Assembly (NCBI RefSeq): GCF_019084045.1
Contig: NZ_JAHRED010000012.1
Location: 1 to 64,000, forward strand
DNA: 64,000 nt
Source of the DNA: Paeniglutamicibacter quisquiliarum
GTDB lineage: Bacteria; Actinomycetota; Actinomycetes; Actinomycetales; Micrococcaceae
Reading direction: 5' to 3'
Part shown: positions 45,813 through 54,171 of the stretch, piece after piece
Layout: each line of letters opens with the position of its first letter
Position numbering within the stretch: the stretch's first letter is position 1
Program-made: the position numbers and the translations under genes
The notes under the pieces: generated by a model
Database searches by the model: none
The model's input: the letters and a program-made list of their open reading frames with translations, nothing else
What the model was told of the DNA's origin: nothing

Positions 45813-46610
45813 ATGTCGGTAACGTCCGGATACGTCCATGTCTCAATCCGCAACGCCCAGTCCCGCGCCGCCGCCGCGCAGCGCAACACTGCTCCCGGCG
45901 GATATGCCCCGGCCGGCTATCGCCAGCTTCATGCCGTTCCCGCGGCGCAGGAGACTCGACCGATGACAGCCCCAACCCCGGTGGTTGCCCCGAGCAGCAC
46001 CCCGGGACCGCAGCCGGTGGCGACCGACACCACAGCCCGAGGGTTTGTGCTCTACGTCGGTCTGGACGAGTCCGTGGCCCAGGCGCAGGGAACCTCGCTG
46101 GGCAAGCTGGCCACGCAGGTCCGCGCCTTCCTGGCCACGCTCTCTCCCGAGGCCCAGACCCATGCCGCCGTCGCACTGGCCCCGTCCAGCGCGCAGGGCG
46201 AGAACATCGACGTCGTGCGCCAGGCCCTGGGTGACCCCACGGTCAACCGCCGCCCGCGCGTCGATTCCCGTCCGGCGGCGCCGCGCCCCTCCGGCGTGCT
46301 CATCGACCTGTCGCGCCGCGAGGTGCACCTGGATGGCGAGACCCTGAACCTCACGTTCAAGGAATTCGAGCTGCTGAACTACCTCGTGGAAAACGGCACC
46401 CGCACGGTGGGCCGCGACGAGCTGCTCACCAACCTGTGGCGCAACGCCGAAGAGGTCCCCAACGAGCGCACCATCGACGTGCACATCCGTCGCCTGCGCT
46501 CCAAGCTGGGGCGCCTGGCCAATACCGTGCGCACCGTACGCGGCCAGGGCTACCGCTTCTACGAGCACCCCGAGGTCGTCGTCTGGGCAGCCCCGGAATA
46601 CACCATCTAG
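45813..46610 (+). CDS. Orphan OmpR-type winged-helix regulator without receiver domain
   Basis: 265 residues. The C-terminal ~95 residues are a full OmpR/PhoB DNA-binding domain: LIDLSRREVHLDGETLNLTF, then KEFELLNYLVENG and RTIDVHIRRLRSKLGRLANT. In place of a receiver is an N-terminal ~150 residues with a Pro/Thr-rich linker and a compact segment RGFVLYVGLDESVAQAQGTS followed by KLATQVRAFLATL. No phospho-acceptor Asp pattern. It may be a constitutive or ligand-controlled regulator. RBS AGAGG 9-10 bases upstream. A strong hairpin follows. Confidence 0.85.
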   Translation: MSVTSGYVHVSIRNAQSRAAAAQRNTAPGGYAPAGYRQLHAVPAAQETRPMTAPTPVVAPSSTPGPQPVATDTTARGFVLYVGLDESVAQAQGTSLGKLATQVRAFLATLSPEAQTHAAVALAPSSAQGENIDVVRQALGDPTVNRRPRVDSRPAAPRPSGVLIDLSRREVHLDGETLNLTFKEFELLNYLVENGTRTVGRDELLTNLWRNAEEVPNERTIDVHIRRLRSKLGRLANTVRTVRGQGYRFYEHPEVVVWAAPEYTI

Positions 46611-46624
46611 ATCCATTCTTGTCC

Positions 46625-46662
46625 CTTGTGGGCCCCGCATCCGTGGATGCGGGGCCCACAAG
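46625..46662. terminator. Terminator hairpin after the winged-helix gene
   Basis: Perfect 17-bp stem TTGTGGGCCCCGCATCC/GGATGCGGGGCCCACAA with a 2-base tip; no U-run. Confidence 0.75.
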
Positions 46663-46696
46663 CACTTAAGCCCGGGCGGCGCATAAGCTTGGGGGC

Positions 46697-47218
46697 ATGA
46701 GCGAACACCACCTGAAGCGACTCGTACTGCTGCGCCACGCCAAAAGCGACTACCCGCAGGGTGTCAGCGACCACGACCGGCCGCTGGCCGCCCGCGGAAA
46801 CCGCGAGGCGCCGGCCGCCGGGGCCTGGCTGCGCGAGAACGACGTGGTGCCCGACTTCATCATGCTCTCCGACGCCCAGCGGACCCGCGCCACCTGCGCC
46901 TGGGTGATCAGCGAACTGGGGGAGAAGGCGCCCACGCCCTACCTGGATTCGCGGATCTACGGCGCCTCGAGCACCAGGCTGTGCGCCATCATCAACGAGA
47001 CCCCCGAAACCGTCACCACGCTCATGGTCATCGGCCACCAGCCGGTGCTGCAGGAGCTCGCCATGCGCCTGGCCTCGGTGGACTCGGACGAGGAAGCGGT
47101 CTACGAGCTGGCCATGGACTACCCGACGCTGGGGCTGACGGTGCTGCAGACCGAGAAACCCTGGGCGGAGATCGACGGCCGCGACATGCGGGTGACCAAC
47201 TTCGTGGTCCCGCGCTGA
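46697..47218 (+). CDS. SixA-type histidine phosphatase
   Basis: 173 residues of the histidine phosphatase superfamily. RLVLLRHAKSDYPQG contains the catalytic RHG-type motif as RHA, with the second His in VIGHQPVLQEL. Members of the SixA group dephosphorylate phosphohistidine proteins; actinobacterial homologues may act on other phosphoesters. Three bases separate it from the DMT gene. Confidence 0.88.
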   Translation: MSEHHLKRLVLLRHAKSDYPQGVSDHDRPLAARGNREAPAAGAWLRENDVVPDFIMLSDAQRTRATCAWVISELGEKAPTPYLDSRIYGASSTRLCAIINETPETVTTLMVIGHQPVLQELAMRLASVDSDEEAVYELAMDYPTLGLTVLQTEKPWAEIDGRDMRVTNFVVPR

Positions 47219-47221
47219 CCC

Positions 47222-48169
47222 GTGAAACCCCGCGATACCCTCCTTGCCCTGTTGGTCGCCCTGCTCTGGGGCCTGAACTTCCTGTTCATCGACCTGGGGC
47301 TGCGCGACACGCTTCCGCTGGTGTTTGTGGCGCTGCGCTTCGCCGCCGTCGCCTTCCCGCTGGTGTTCTTCGTTCCCCGGCCCAAGGTCGGCTGGAAGGT
47401 TGTCGCCGGCATCGGGCTGGCCATGAGCGCCGGGCAGTTCGGGCTGCTCTTTACCGCCATGCACCTGGGACTGCCGGCCGGGCTGGCGCCGGTGGCGCTG
47501 CAGGCACAGATGTTCTTCACCATCGGGCTGGGCGCCCTTTTCCTGCGGGAATACCCCACGCGAAAGCAGGTCCTCGGCTCCATCCTGGGCATTGCCGGGC
47601 TGGTGGTGGTGGGCTTTGGCCGGGTTGCCTCGCTACCCGAAGGCGCCGCACTGGCCGGCGTCCTGGTGCCGTTGCTGATCTGCATTGCCGCCGGTTTCGC
47701 CTGGGGCGTCGGAAATGTCATCTCGCGTTCGGCCTCCGGCGCCTCCGGGTTGGGGTTGGTGGTGCACTCGGCGCTCTGGGTCCCGTTGCCGATGCTTGGC
47801 CTTTCGCTACTGCTCGACGGGCCCGCCGCCGTGGGCGATGCGCTTGCCACCTTGGGCCCAGAGACGTGGTGGGGTATCGCCTTCACCGCATTGGTGGCCT
47901 CGCTGGTCGGGTACAGCATCTGGAATACGCTGCTGGGCAAGTACCCCACCGCCAAGGTCGTGCCCTATACCTTGCTGATCCCCGCCATCGGGATGGGCAG
48001 CGCCGCCCTGGTGCTCCACGAGTATCCCAATGCGCTGGAAATCGCCGGGGCCGCGGTGCTGGTGCTGGGGGTTTCCGTCGGGACGTTGCGGTTTGGCACG
48101 GCGAGGCCCGAAGCGGCACCCGCGCCGCGGGAGAGCCCGGAAAACGACACCGTGGCGGAACACACATGA
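47222..48169 (+). CDS. EamA/DMT-family transporter
   Basis: 315 residues, 10 TM helices as two EamA repeats (~5-140 and ~155-295). N-terminus TLLALLVALLWGLNFLFIDL is the typical repeat start; GSILGIAGLVVVGFGR closes the first. These carriers export amino acids or other small metabolites; E. coli YdcZ/EamA relatives export cysteine pathway metabolites. GTG start; likely in one transcript with sixA. Confidence 0.85.
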   Translation: MKPRDTLLALLVALLWGLNFLFIDLGLRDTLPLVFVALRFAAVAFPLVFFVPRPKVGWKVVAGIGLAMSAGQFGLLFTAMHLGLPAGLAPVALQAQMFFTIGLGALFLREYPTRKQVLGSILGIAGLVVVGFGRVASLPEGAALAGVLVPLLICIAAGFAWGVGNVISRSASGASGLGLVVHSALWVPLPMLGLSLLLDGPAAVGDALATLGPETWWGIAFTALVASLVGYSIWNTLLGKYPTAKVVPYTLLIPAIGMGSAALVLHEYPNALEIAGAAVLVLGVSVGTLRFGTARPEAAPAPRESPENDTVAEHT

Positions 48170-48189
48170 GGAAACGGATGAGAGTTTTC

Positions 48190-48221
48190 CGGGGCCCGGA
48201 ACCCCGGGTTCACGGGCCCCG
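48190..48221 (+). terminator. Hairpin terminator after the DMT gene
   Basis: CGGGGCCCG pairs with CGGGCCCCG around an inner GAACCCCGGGTTC hairpin. No U-run. Confidence 0.6.
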
Positions 48222-48232
48222 AACCGCAGAAC

Positions 48233-48263
48233 ATGAGAACGCGTGAGGCGATTATGAGAACGC
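48233..48263. repeat. Direct repeat of ATGAGAACGC, two helical turns apart
   Basis: ATGAGAACGC at 48233-48242 and 48254-48263, offset 21 bases, about 90 bases before the P-loop gene start. Spacing places both copies on the same face of DNA, as for OmpR-type regulators. Factor unknown. Confidence 0.5.
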
Positions 48264-48352
48264 CCTCATCGACCGTTCACCCTTTGCTCATTTGGGCCGC
48301 TTTGACTAGGAGCAACGCAAGCCACCGAGCCCCTTGAAAAGGAACCCCGCAG

Positions 48353-49516
48353 ATGAGCATCAGCCCCAGCCTTGAAACCGAAACCTTCGAAGCCAACGAA
48401 GCCCTTGCGGCGGCCGAAGGCCGACTGCGCCACCTGAAGCTCGATGCACAGCGCGCTCTGAAGATCCGCGCCGCCTACACCACTCGTTTCGTGGCCACCG
48501 AGTTCTCCAAGCACCCCGGCGACTTCCACCTCGTCGCCGGCGCGGACGTCACCCCGCAGCCCGGGGACGTGGTCATCGCCCGGGTCGCCGAGATCGGCAA
48601 GCACACCCGCCTCGAGTCCCCGGTCTCCCGCCGCCAACTGATGTTCGTGGGCCAGGAAATCATGGTCGCCTACGGCAACCGCTACGCCCCGGACCAGTTC
48701 CTGGCCCACGTGCCGGACTCCCTGGAGCCCTGCCACCTGGTGGCCGGCGGCGGCCTGGCCGGGTATGTGACCGAAATGCACGCCTCGATCGATGCAGCCA
48801 CGGCCATCGAGCCGATCGGCCTGCTGGCCACCAAGGGCGGCGTGGTCAACCTGCGCGACTTTGCCCCGCTGCAGGTCGGCACCCCGTCGCTGGCAGCGCT
48901 GCGCGCCGTGGGCACCGTGCGCCCGCCGGTCATCGCGGTGCTGGGCACCTCGATGAACTCCGGCAAGTCCACCACCCTGGGCTGCCTGGTCAACGGACTG
49001 TCCAACGCCGGGCTCAACGTGGCCGCGGGCAAGGCCACCGGCACCGGGGCGGGCAACGACCCGAACCTGTTCATCGACGCCGGCGCGTTCCCGGTCTGCG
49101 ACTTCACCGACTTCGGCTACCCCACCACCTTCAAGCTCGCCTACGAGCAGGTCCGCGACCTGCTGGCCGCGATGATCGACGAGCAGGCCGCCTCCGGCGC
49201 CGACGTGGTGGTCATCGAGATCGCCGACGGCCTGTACCAGGGCGAGACCTCCAGGTTGCTGCGCGACCCGCTCTTTGCCGCCTACGTGGACACCGTGGTG
49301 TTCTCCGCCCAGGACGCCCTCGGCGCCCGGGCCGGGCTGGACGTGCTGCAGGACGCGGCGGTGCCGGTCGCCGCGGTCTCCGGCCTCCTCACCGCCTCCC
49401 CGCTGGCGACCGCCGAGGCCGCCTCCCGGCTCGACGTCCCGGTCATCGACACCTACGCCCTGTGCAACCCCGAGGTCGCCACCGCCCTGATCCCGGTGCG
49501 CGCCGCCGCGCTGTGA
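48353..49516 (+). CDS. DUF1611-like P-loop protein
   Basis: 387 residues. An N-terminal ~180-residue domain of unknown fold contains KHTRLESPVSRRQLMFVGQE and an FVATEFSKHPGDFHLVAGAD start. The C-terminal ATPase-like domain has a complete Walker A, AVLGTSMNSGKSTTLG (~195-210, Lys205), followed by GKATGTGAGNDPNLFIDAGA, the DUF1611 pattern, and VVVIEIADGL. DUF1611 members include D-glutamate N-acetyltransferases, but the N-terminal part here is different, so the reaction is unknown. RBS GAAAAGGAA upstream. Its TGA overlaps the GTG of the ABC-like gene (GTGA), hence coupled translation. Confidence 0.75.
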   Translation: MSISPSLETETFEANEALAAAEGRLRHLKLDAQRALKIRAAYTTRFVATEFSKHPGDFHLVAGADVTPQPGDVVIARVAEIGKHTRLESPVSRRQLMFVGQEIMVAYGNRYAPDQFLAHVPDSLEPCHLVAGGGLAGYVTEMHASIDAATAIEPIGLLATKGGVVNLRDFAPLQVGTPSLAALRAVGTVRPPVIAVLGTSMNSGKSTTLGCLVNGLSNAGLNVAAGKATGTGAGNDPNLFIDAGAFPVCDFTDFGYPTTFKLAYEQVRDLLAAMIDEQAASGADVVVIEIADGLYQGETSRLLRDPLFAAYVDTVVFSAQDALGARAGLDVLQDAAVPVAAVSGLLTASPLATAEAASRLDVPVIDTYALCNPEVATALIPVRAAAL

Positions 49517-51228
49517 GCGGGCTCGAGGCCCTGATGGAGGCACAGGGGGCACCGGCCACGGCGCCGCTGGACATCGTTCCGGCCGCCGGGCGCAAGGAAC
49601 CGGCCCCGCGCCTGCCGAAACTGGTCACCGGGAAACGCCGCGGACTCTTTGCGGCGCTGCTGGCCCTGGCCACCGCCTGCGGCGGCCTCGGGGTGGGCAT
49701 CGCCCTGCTGGTCGGCGCGCTCGTGACCGGGGCTGCCGTGCTGCCGATGTCATTGGGCATCGGTGCGTTGATCCTGGTGCTGGGCTACGGCCGCTACCTG
49801 GAACGGGTGCTGGCCGAGAAGCTCGGGCAGCACTACGTGGCCCAGCTGCGCCTTTCGCTGATCTCCCACTCGCTGCTGGCCGCCAAGGTGCCCTCGGTGG
49901 GCATCACCGTGGCCCGGGCCAGCAACGACCTGTCCTCGGTGCGCAACTGGGTGGCCCAGGGCATTGCGCCGCTGCTGGCGGGCATCCCGCTGGTGCTCAT
50001 TTCGATGGCGGGGCTCTGGACGATCCATCCGGCCCTCGCCCTGGCGCTGGGGGTGCCGGTGCTGGTACTCACCGGCGCCCTGCTGCTGCTGGCGGCCCCC
50101 GCCTACGACCGGGCGCGAACCCTGCGGCGTCACCGCGGCAACCTGGCCGCGCGCATTGCCGACACCGTCGCCGCGTCCTCCGCCGTGGTCGCCGCCGGCG
50201 GCGTGTCCCGCGAACTGTCCCGGGTCGCGTCCAGCGGCCAGAAGGTCGTGGATGCCGCGGTGTCGCGCGCCCGGCTGGCCGCGGTGCTGCGCGCCTGTTC
50301 CCTGGGCATGCCGCTGCTGGCCACCGCCGTGGTGGTGCTGGTCTCGCGCAGCGCCGCCCTGGACGCCGGGCACATCGCCACCGCCCTGACGTTGCTGGGA
50401 CTGTGCGCGGCCCCGGTGGGCGAGTGGGGGCGCATCGTGGAATACCGGCAGAACTACAGGGCGGCCTCCCGGATCATTGCCCCCTTGTTGGCAGAGGAAA
50501 GCGAGCTGGCGGCGGGCCCGGCCTTGCGCCAAAAGGCCCAGCGGGCCGCGGCGCAGATCCAGGCCTCGCGGGTCGAGGGGTTGTGGCTGCACGGGCTGGA
50601 AATCGACGGAAAGCCGGTCCCGGAGCTGCGCGCCGAGCCCGGCGAGCGGATCCGGATGGTCGGTGCCGACGCGCGGGTGCGCGCGGAGTTGTTCACCACC
50701 CTGGCCACCGCGCGCACGCACGACGGCCCGATCCTCGGGGACCTGGGGCACGACGCCGCCCACCGGGGGAGGGGCTACGTGGTGGCGGGCGTGATCCCCG
50801 GCTCGGTGGATGAGAAGAAGCGGCGCCGGCTCATTGGCGCGGCCTTCGCCTCGATGGTGCCCGAGCGCGGCACGTTGTTGCGCGCCCTGCGCTACCGCCG
50901 GCCCGACGCCGATCCGGCCAAGGCACTGGAGCTGGCTGCGCGCCTGGGACTGGACGCGGCATCGCTGGAGCACGGCCAGGACACGCACCTGCGCCGCGGC
51001 GGGGCGCCGCTTGATGCCACGCAGCGCGCGGGACTCATGGTCGCCCGCGCCATGCTCGGCTCCCCGCCGTTACTCTTGCTCAACGAGATCGACGGCCACC
51101 TGGACGCAGCCGCCCGCGGGCAGCTCGAACAAATGCTCGACGGGTACCGTGGCGTGGTGATCGCGTGCTCCGACTCCGAGTGGTGCGCGGGATACCGCCA
51201 GTGGGACCTGGACGGTCCGCAGGACTGA
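49513..51228 (+). CDS. ABC-exporter-like protein with degenerate ATPase domain
   Basis: 571 residues. Residues ~40-310 contain six TM helices in the type-1 exporter arrangement. The C-terminal ~250 residues align in order with an ABC ATPase but the catalytic motifs are lost: the Walker A site reads RMVGADARVRAELFT (no GKS/T), the signature reads LRRGGAPLDATQRAGLMVAR, Walker B reads PLLLLNEIDGHLD (Asn for Asp, though Glu is kept), and the H-loop reads VVIACSDS with no His. Hydrolysis is not expected. Its translation is coupled to the P-loop protein upstream, which might provide nucleotide-dependent energy or regulation; this is a hypothesis. Confidence 0.8.
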   Translation: MSGLEALMEAQGAPATAPLDIVPAAGRKEPAPRLPKLVTGKRRGLFAALLALATACGGLGVGIALLVGALVTGAAVLPMSLGIGALILVLGYGRYLERVLAEKLGQHYVAQLRLSLISHSLLAAKVPSVGITVARASNDLSSVRNWVAQGIAPLLAGIPLVLISMAGLWTIHPALALALGVPVLVLTGALLLLAAPAYDRARTLRRHRGNLAARIADTVAASSAVVAAGGVSRELSRVASSGQKVVDAAVSRARLAAVLRACSLGMPLLATAVVVLVSRSAALDAGHIATALTLLGLCAAPVGEWGRIVEYRQNYRAASRIIAPLLAEESELAAGPALRQKAQRAAAQIQASRVEGLWLHGLEIDGKPVPELRAEPGERIRMVGADARVRAELFTTLATARTHDGPILGDLGHDAAHRGRGYVVAGVIPGSVDEKKRRRLIGAAFASMVPERGTLLRALRYRRPDADPAKALELAARLGLDAASLEHGQDTHLRRGGAPLDATQRAGLMVARAMLGSPPLLLLNEIDGHLDAAARGQLEQMLDGYRGVVIACSDSEWCAGYRQWDLDGPQD

Positions 51229-51247
51229 TCGAGGACCGGCCGGGGAA

Positions 51248-51856
51248 TCAGCGCAGGGGCGCGGTGAAGGCCATCGCTGCCCCGACGCATTCCTCGATGC
51301 TCCGCTCCGGGTGGAAGACCTGGCGGTCCCGGCCCAGGATGAGCGTGGCCCCGAACAACGCGGTGGCCAGGGCGTCCAGGTCGGGCACCGGCTTTCCGGC
51401 CGCGGCAGGCTCCTGTTCGGCCAGGCGGGACAAGGCGGCGCGGACCATCCCGATGACGTCGTTGCGCATCTGCGCCAGGGCCCCGGCCCATTGGCTGTCG
51501 GATTGCCATTGCTCGGAAATCCAGAGCTGGGAAAAGGCCGGGTATTCGGCAATGAATTCCAGGGCCTCGCCAACCATCTGACGCAACCCCGCTTCCGGGT
51601 CCGTGTGTGTGGCACCGGGCCCGAGGCGTTCGAAGAGGATGGCGATTCCGTAGTTCAGCAGCTCGCCAATGAGTTCGTTCTTGGACCCGAAGTTGTAGTA
51701 GACGGTGCCCTTGGAGACACCCGCGGCCTTGGCGATCTCGTCCACGCTCACCTGCTGGTGCCCGCGGGTGCCGATCAACTCCATGGAGGCGGTGAACAGC
51801 CGGTGCTTGGAGTCGGTGGCCCGCACCCGGGGGCGGGTCGTGGGTGTCTGGCTCAT
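51248..51856 (-). CDS. TetR-family regulator of the YhgE/Pip operon
   Basis: 202 residues. HTH: VDEIAKAAGVSKGTVYYNFG (~38-58). The C-terminal domain contains LWISEQWQSDSQWAG. Its ATG overlaps the YhgE/Pip stop (ATGA), so it is the last gene of the three-gene operon (ATPase, YhgE/Pip, TetR). The perfect palindrome at 54991-55008 in front of the operon is the likely autoregulatory operator. Confidence 0.9.
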   Translation of the reverse strand: MSQTPTTRPRVRATDSKHRLFTASMELIGTRGHQQVSVDEIAKAAGVSKGTVYYNFGSKNELIGELLNYGIAILFERLGPGATHTDPEAGLRQMVGEALEFIAEYPAFSQLWISEQWQSDSQWAGALAQMRNDVIGMVRAALSRLAEQEPAAAGKPVPDLDALATALFGATLILGRDRQVFHPERSIEECVGAAMAFTAPLR

Positions 51857-54171
51857 GCGCTTAGCTCCGGATGCAGGGTTTTCAGGGACCAGGTCTTGTG
51901 CAATCGTACCGCCACGGTGCTGGCCACCAGGCCCAGCACGGTGTAGCCAACCAGGCCCGCGACGATCGGTCCGAGCACCGACAGATCCGCGCCGTACATC
52001 AGGTGCCGCAGGCCCGTGACCACGTGCCCCATGGGCAGCCAGCGGTGCGCCACGTGCAGCGCCTCGGGGGTGGTTTCCCAGGGGAAGGTGCCCCCGGAGG
52101 AGACCAACTGCAGCACCATGAGCACCAGCACCACCATCTTTCCCGGGGTCCCGGCCAGCGCGCAGATGCCCTGGATGATCGCGGTGAACGCCATGGAGGC
52201 CAGCAGGAACAGCCCCCAGGTCATCCACGGATGGGCGGTGTCCAGGCCCAGCCCGTAGAGCACCACGGCGTAGAGGATGGTGCCCTGGAGCATCGAGATA
52301 CCCAGGAACGGCAACCAGCCGCCGACGGCGATCTTCCAGTTCGCGGCGTTGGAGGCCAGCGCGCGCTTGGTGATGGGGCGCATGATCTGAACCAGGATGA
52401 ACGCGCCGATCCAGATGGCCAGGGTCATGAAGAACGGGGCCAGGCCCTCTCCGTACACCCCGGCCTTGGCCTGGTCGGTGCGGGCAATGTCCACCGGATC
52501 CCCGATGACCGAGGAGACCTGCTCCCGGGAACCGGCATCCGGGTTGGGTACCTCGTCGGTGCCGTCGGCCAGCTTGGTGGACAGCTCCCCGGAGCCGTCG
52601 CGCAGTTCGGTGGCTCCGTCGCCCAGCTCGCCCACGCCGTTGCGCAGTTCCTTCACGCCCGCGACGAGCGAACCGGTTCCCTCATGCAGGGTGCCGGCGC
52701 CGTTGGCCAGGGTGCCGGCGCCCGCTTCCAGCTTTTTGGCCCCGGCCAGCGCGTCGTGCTGTCCGCCGGCAAGGGTGTCGGCCCCGTCGGCCAGGGTTTG
52801 GGCACCGTCGTTGAGCTTGGATGCACCGGCAGAGGCATCGGAAATGCCGGACTTCAGTGCGGGCATGGCCCCTGCCAGCTGGTGCGTCCCGTCGGCGAGC
52901 GTGGACAGGCCGCCGGAGAGCTCCTTGGCACCTTCGGCAACCTGCGCCGACCCGTCGGCAAGCGCCGAGATCTGCGACCGGGCGGTGGCCAGCTGCGTCT
53001 TGGTGTCCGCGACCTGGTCCGCGACGCCGGTGGAGGCCGCCGCGTCCTTGACGTCCTGGCGCAGGGCATCCGCCTGCCCGGGTTCCAGGACCCCCGCCTC
53101 GACCAGGGCGTCCAACCGGGCGTCCAGCGCGTCCGTGGCCGAATCGATGCGGCCTTCGGCGTCCTTTTCCAGGGCGGTGAGGGTGTCGGCCGCCTGGGTG
53201 ACCTTGTCATCCAGGGCCTTGTTGCCGGCGGCGACCTGGGCGGCGCCCGCGGAGAGCCGTGCGGAGGCATCGGCGGCCTTCTGGGCGCCCTCGTCCAATT
53301 GCCGGGTCTTGGCCGGCAGCGCGGCCGTCCTGGACTTCAGCTCGCCCAGTCCGGCGTTGAGTTCGCCGGTGCCCTTCGCGAGGGTTCCCGCGCCGCCTGC
53401 GAGCTTGTCGGCGCCGTCGGCCAGCTTCTTTTGCCCGGCCACCAGGGAGCCGGTGCCATCGCGCAGGGCGTCCACCCCGTCCGCCAGGTCTCCGGCCCCG
53501 GTGTTGAGCTTGGTTGCCCCGTCGCCCAGCGTGGTGACGCCGCCGGCCAGGGTGGTGACCCCGTCGGAGAGTTTCACGGTGCCGGTGTGCAGTTCGCCGG
53601 CGCCGTCGGCGGCCTTGGACATGGAGGTGTGGATGTCGGAGAAGCCGGTCAGCAGGGCGTCGGCGGTCTGCGTGCCGACCTCCTTGGCCACGGTGTTGTG
53701 CACCTGTCCGGCGAGCTTGTCGGCGAACGTGCCGACCATGTAGTTGTTGGCGTCGTTGGTGGTGATCTTCAGGATGCCCTGCTTGGCCTTGTCGAAGTCG
53801 CCCGGGGAGGCGAGGTTGGCGGAGAAGTCCTGGGGGATCGTCATGGCGAAGGCGTAGTCGCCGGCCGCGACCCCCGCATCTGCCTCGGCCTCGGAGGCTA
53901 CAACCGTCCAGCCGAAGGTCCCGTCCTCAAGCAGTTCGGCGGTGACGTCGTCGCCGACCTTCAGCTCCTTGCCGTCCTTGGCGGAACCGGCATCGAGGTT
54001 GACGATGGCCGCCTTGACGTTGTGCAGGTGTGCGTACGGGTCCCAGTTGGCGTAGAGGTACAGGGCGCCGTAGAGCAGCGGGACCAGGCACATGGCAATG
54101 ATGGCAATCCGCGGCAGGCGCCCGGAGGTCATGCGCTTGAGTTCGGAGAGGGCGAGGCGCAACGTGGTCAT
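51853..54171 (-). CDS. YhgE/Pip-family membrane protein with glycine heptad repeats
   Basis: 772 residues, phage-infection-protein-like. TM1 at ~22-42, a long extracytoplasmic region to ~545, then five TM helices (~548-760). The extracytoplasmic part contains 11 exact heptads with Leu at position 1 and Gly at position 4 (residues 201-277, for example LADGADK LAGGAGT), and a second similar array at ~420-535, separated by a charged coiled coil (residues ~300-400). These arrays form long, Gly-kinked helical rods. It is encoded between an ATPase-like gene and TetR with 4-base overlaps. Function of the family is unclear; roles in export of virulence proteins and drug tolerance are proposed. Confidence 0.9.
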   Translation of the reverse strand: MTTLRLALSELKRMTSGRLPRIAIIAMCLVPLLYGALYLYANWDPYAHLHNVKAAIVNLDAGSAKDGKELKVGDDVTAELLEDGTFGWTVVASEAEADAGVAAGDYAFAMTIPQDFSANLASPGDFDKAKQGILKITTNDANNYMVGTFADKLAGQVHNTVAKEVGTQTADALLTGFSDIHTSMSKAADGAGELHTGTVKLSDGVTTLAGGVTTLGDGATKLNTGAGDLADGVDALRDGTGSLVAGQKKLADGADKLAGGAGTLAKGTGELNAGLGELKSRTAALPAKTRQLDEGAQKAADASARLSAGAAQVAAGNKALDDKVTQAADTLTALEKDAEGRIDSATDALDARLDALVEAGVLEPGQADALRQDVKDAAASTGVADQVADTKTQLATARSQISALADGSAQVAEGAKELSGGLSTLADGTHQLAGAMPALKSGISDASAGASKLNDGAQTLADGADTLAGGQHDALAGAKKLEAGAGTLANGAGTLHEGTGSLVAGVKELRNGVGELGDGATELRDGSGELSTKLADGTDEVPNPDAGSREQVSSVIGDPVDIARTDQAKAGVYGEGLAPFFMTLAIWIGAFILVQIMRPITKRALASNAANWKIAVGGWLPFLGISMLQGTILYAVVLYGLGLDTAHPWMTWGLFLLASMAFTAIIQGICALAGTPGKMVVLVLMVLQLVSSGGTFPWETTPEALHVAHRWLPMGHVVTGLRHLMYGADLSVLGPIVAGLVGYTVLGLVASTVAVRLHKTWSLKTLHPELSA

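Noticed and set aside
45580-46176. 198-residue minus-strand frame upstream and across the orphan winged-helix gene
   Set aside because: Overlaps a well-supported gene on the other strand, with no RBS or family features.
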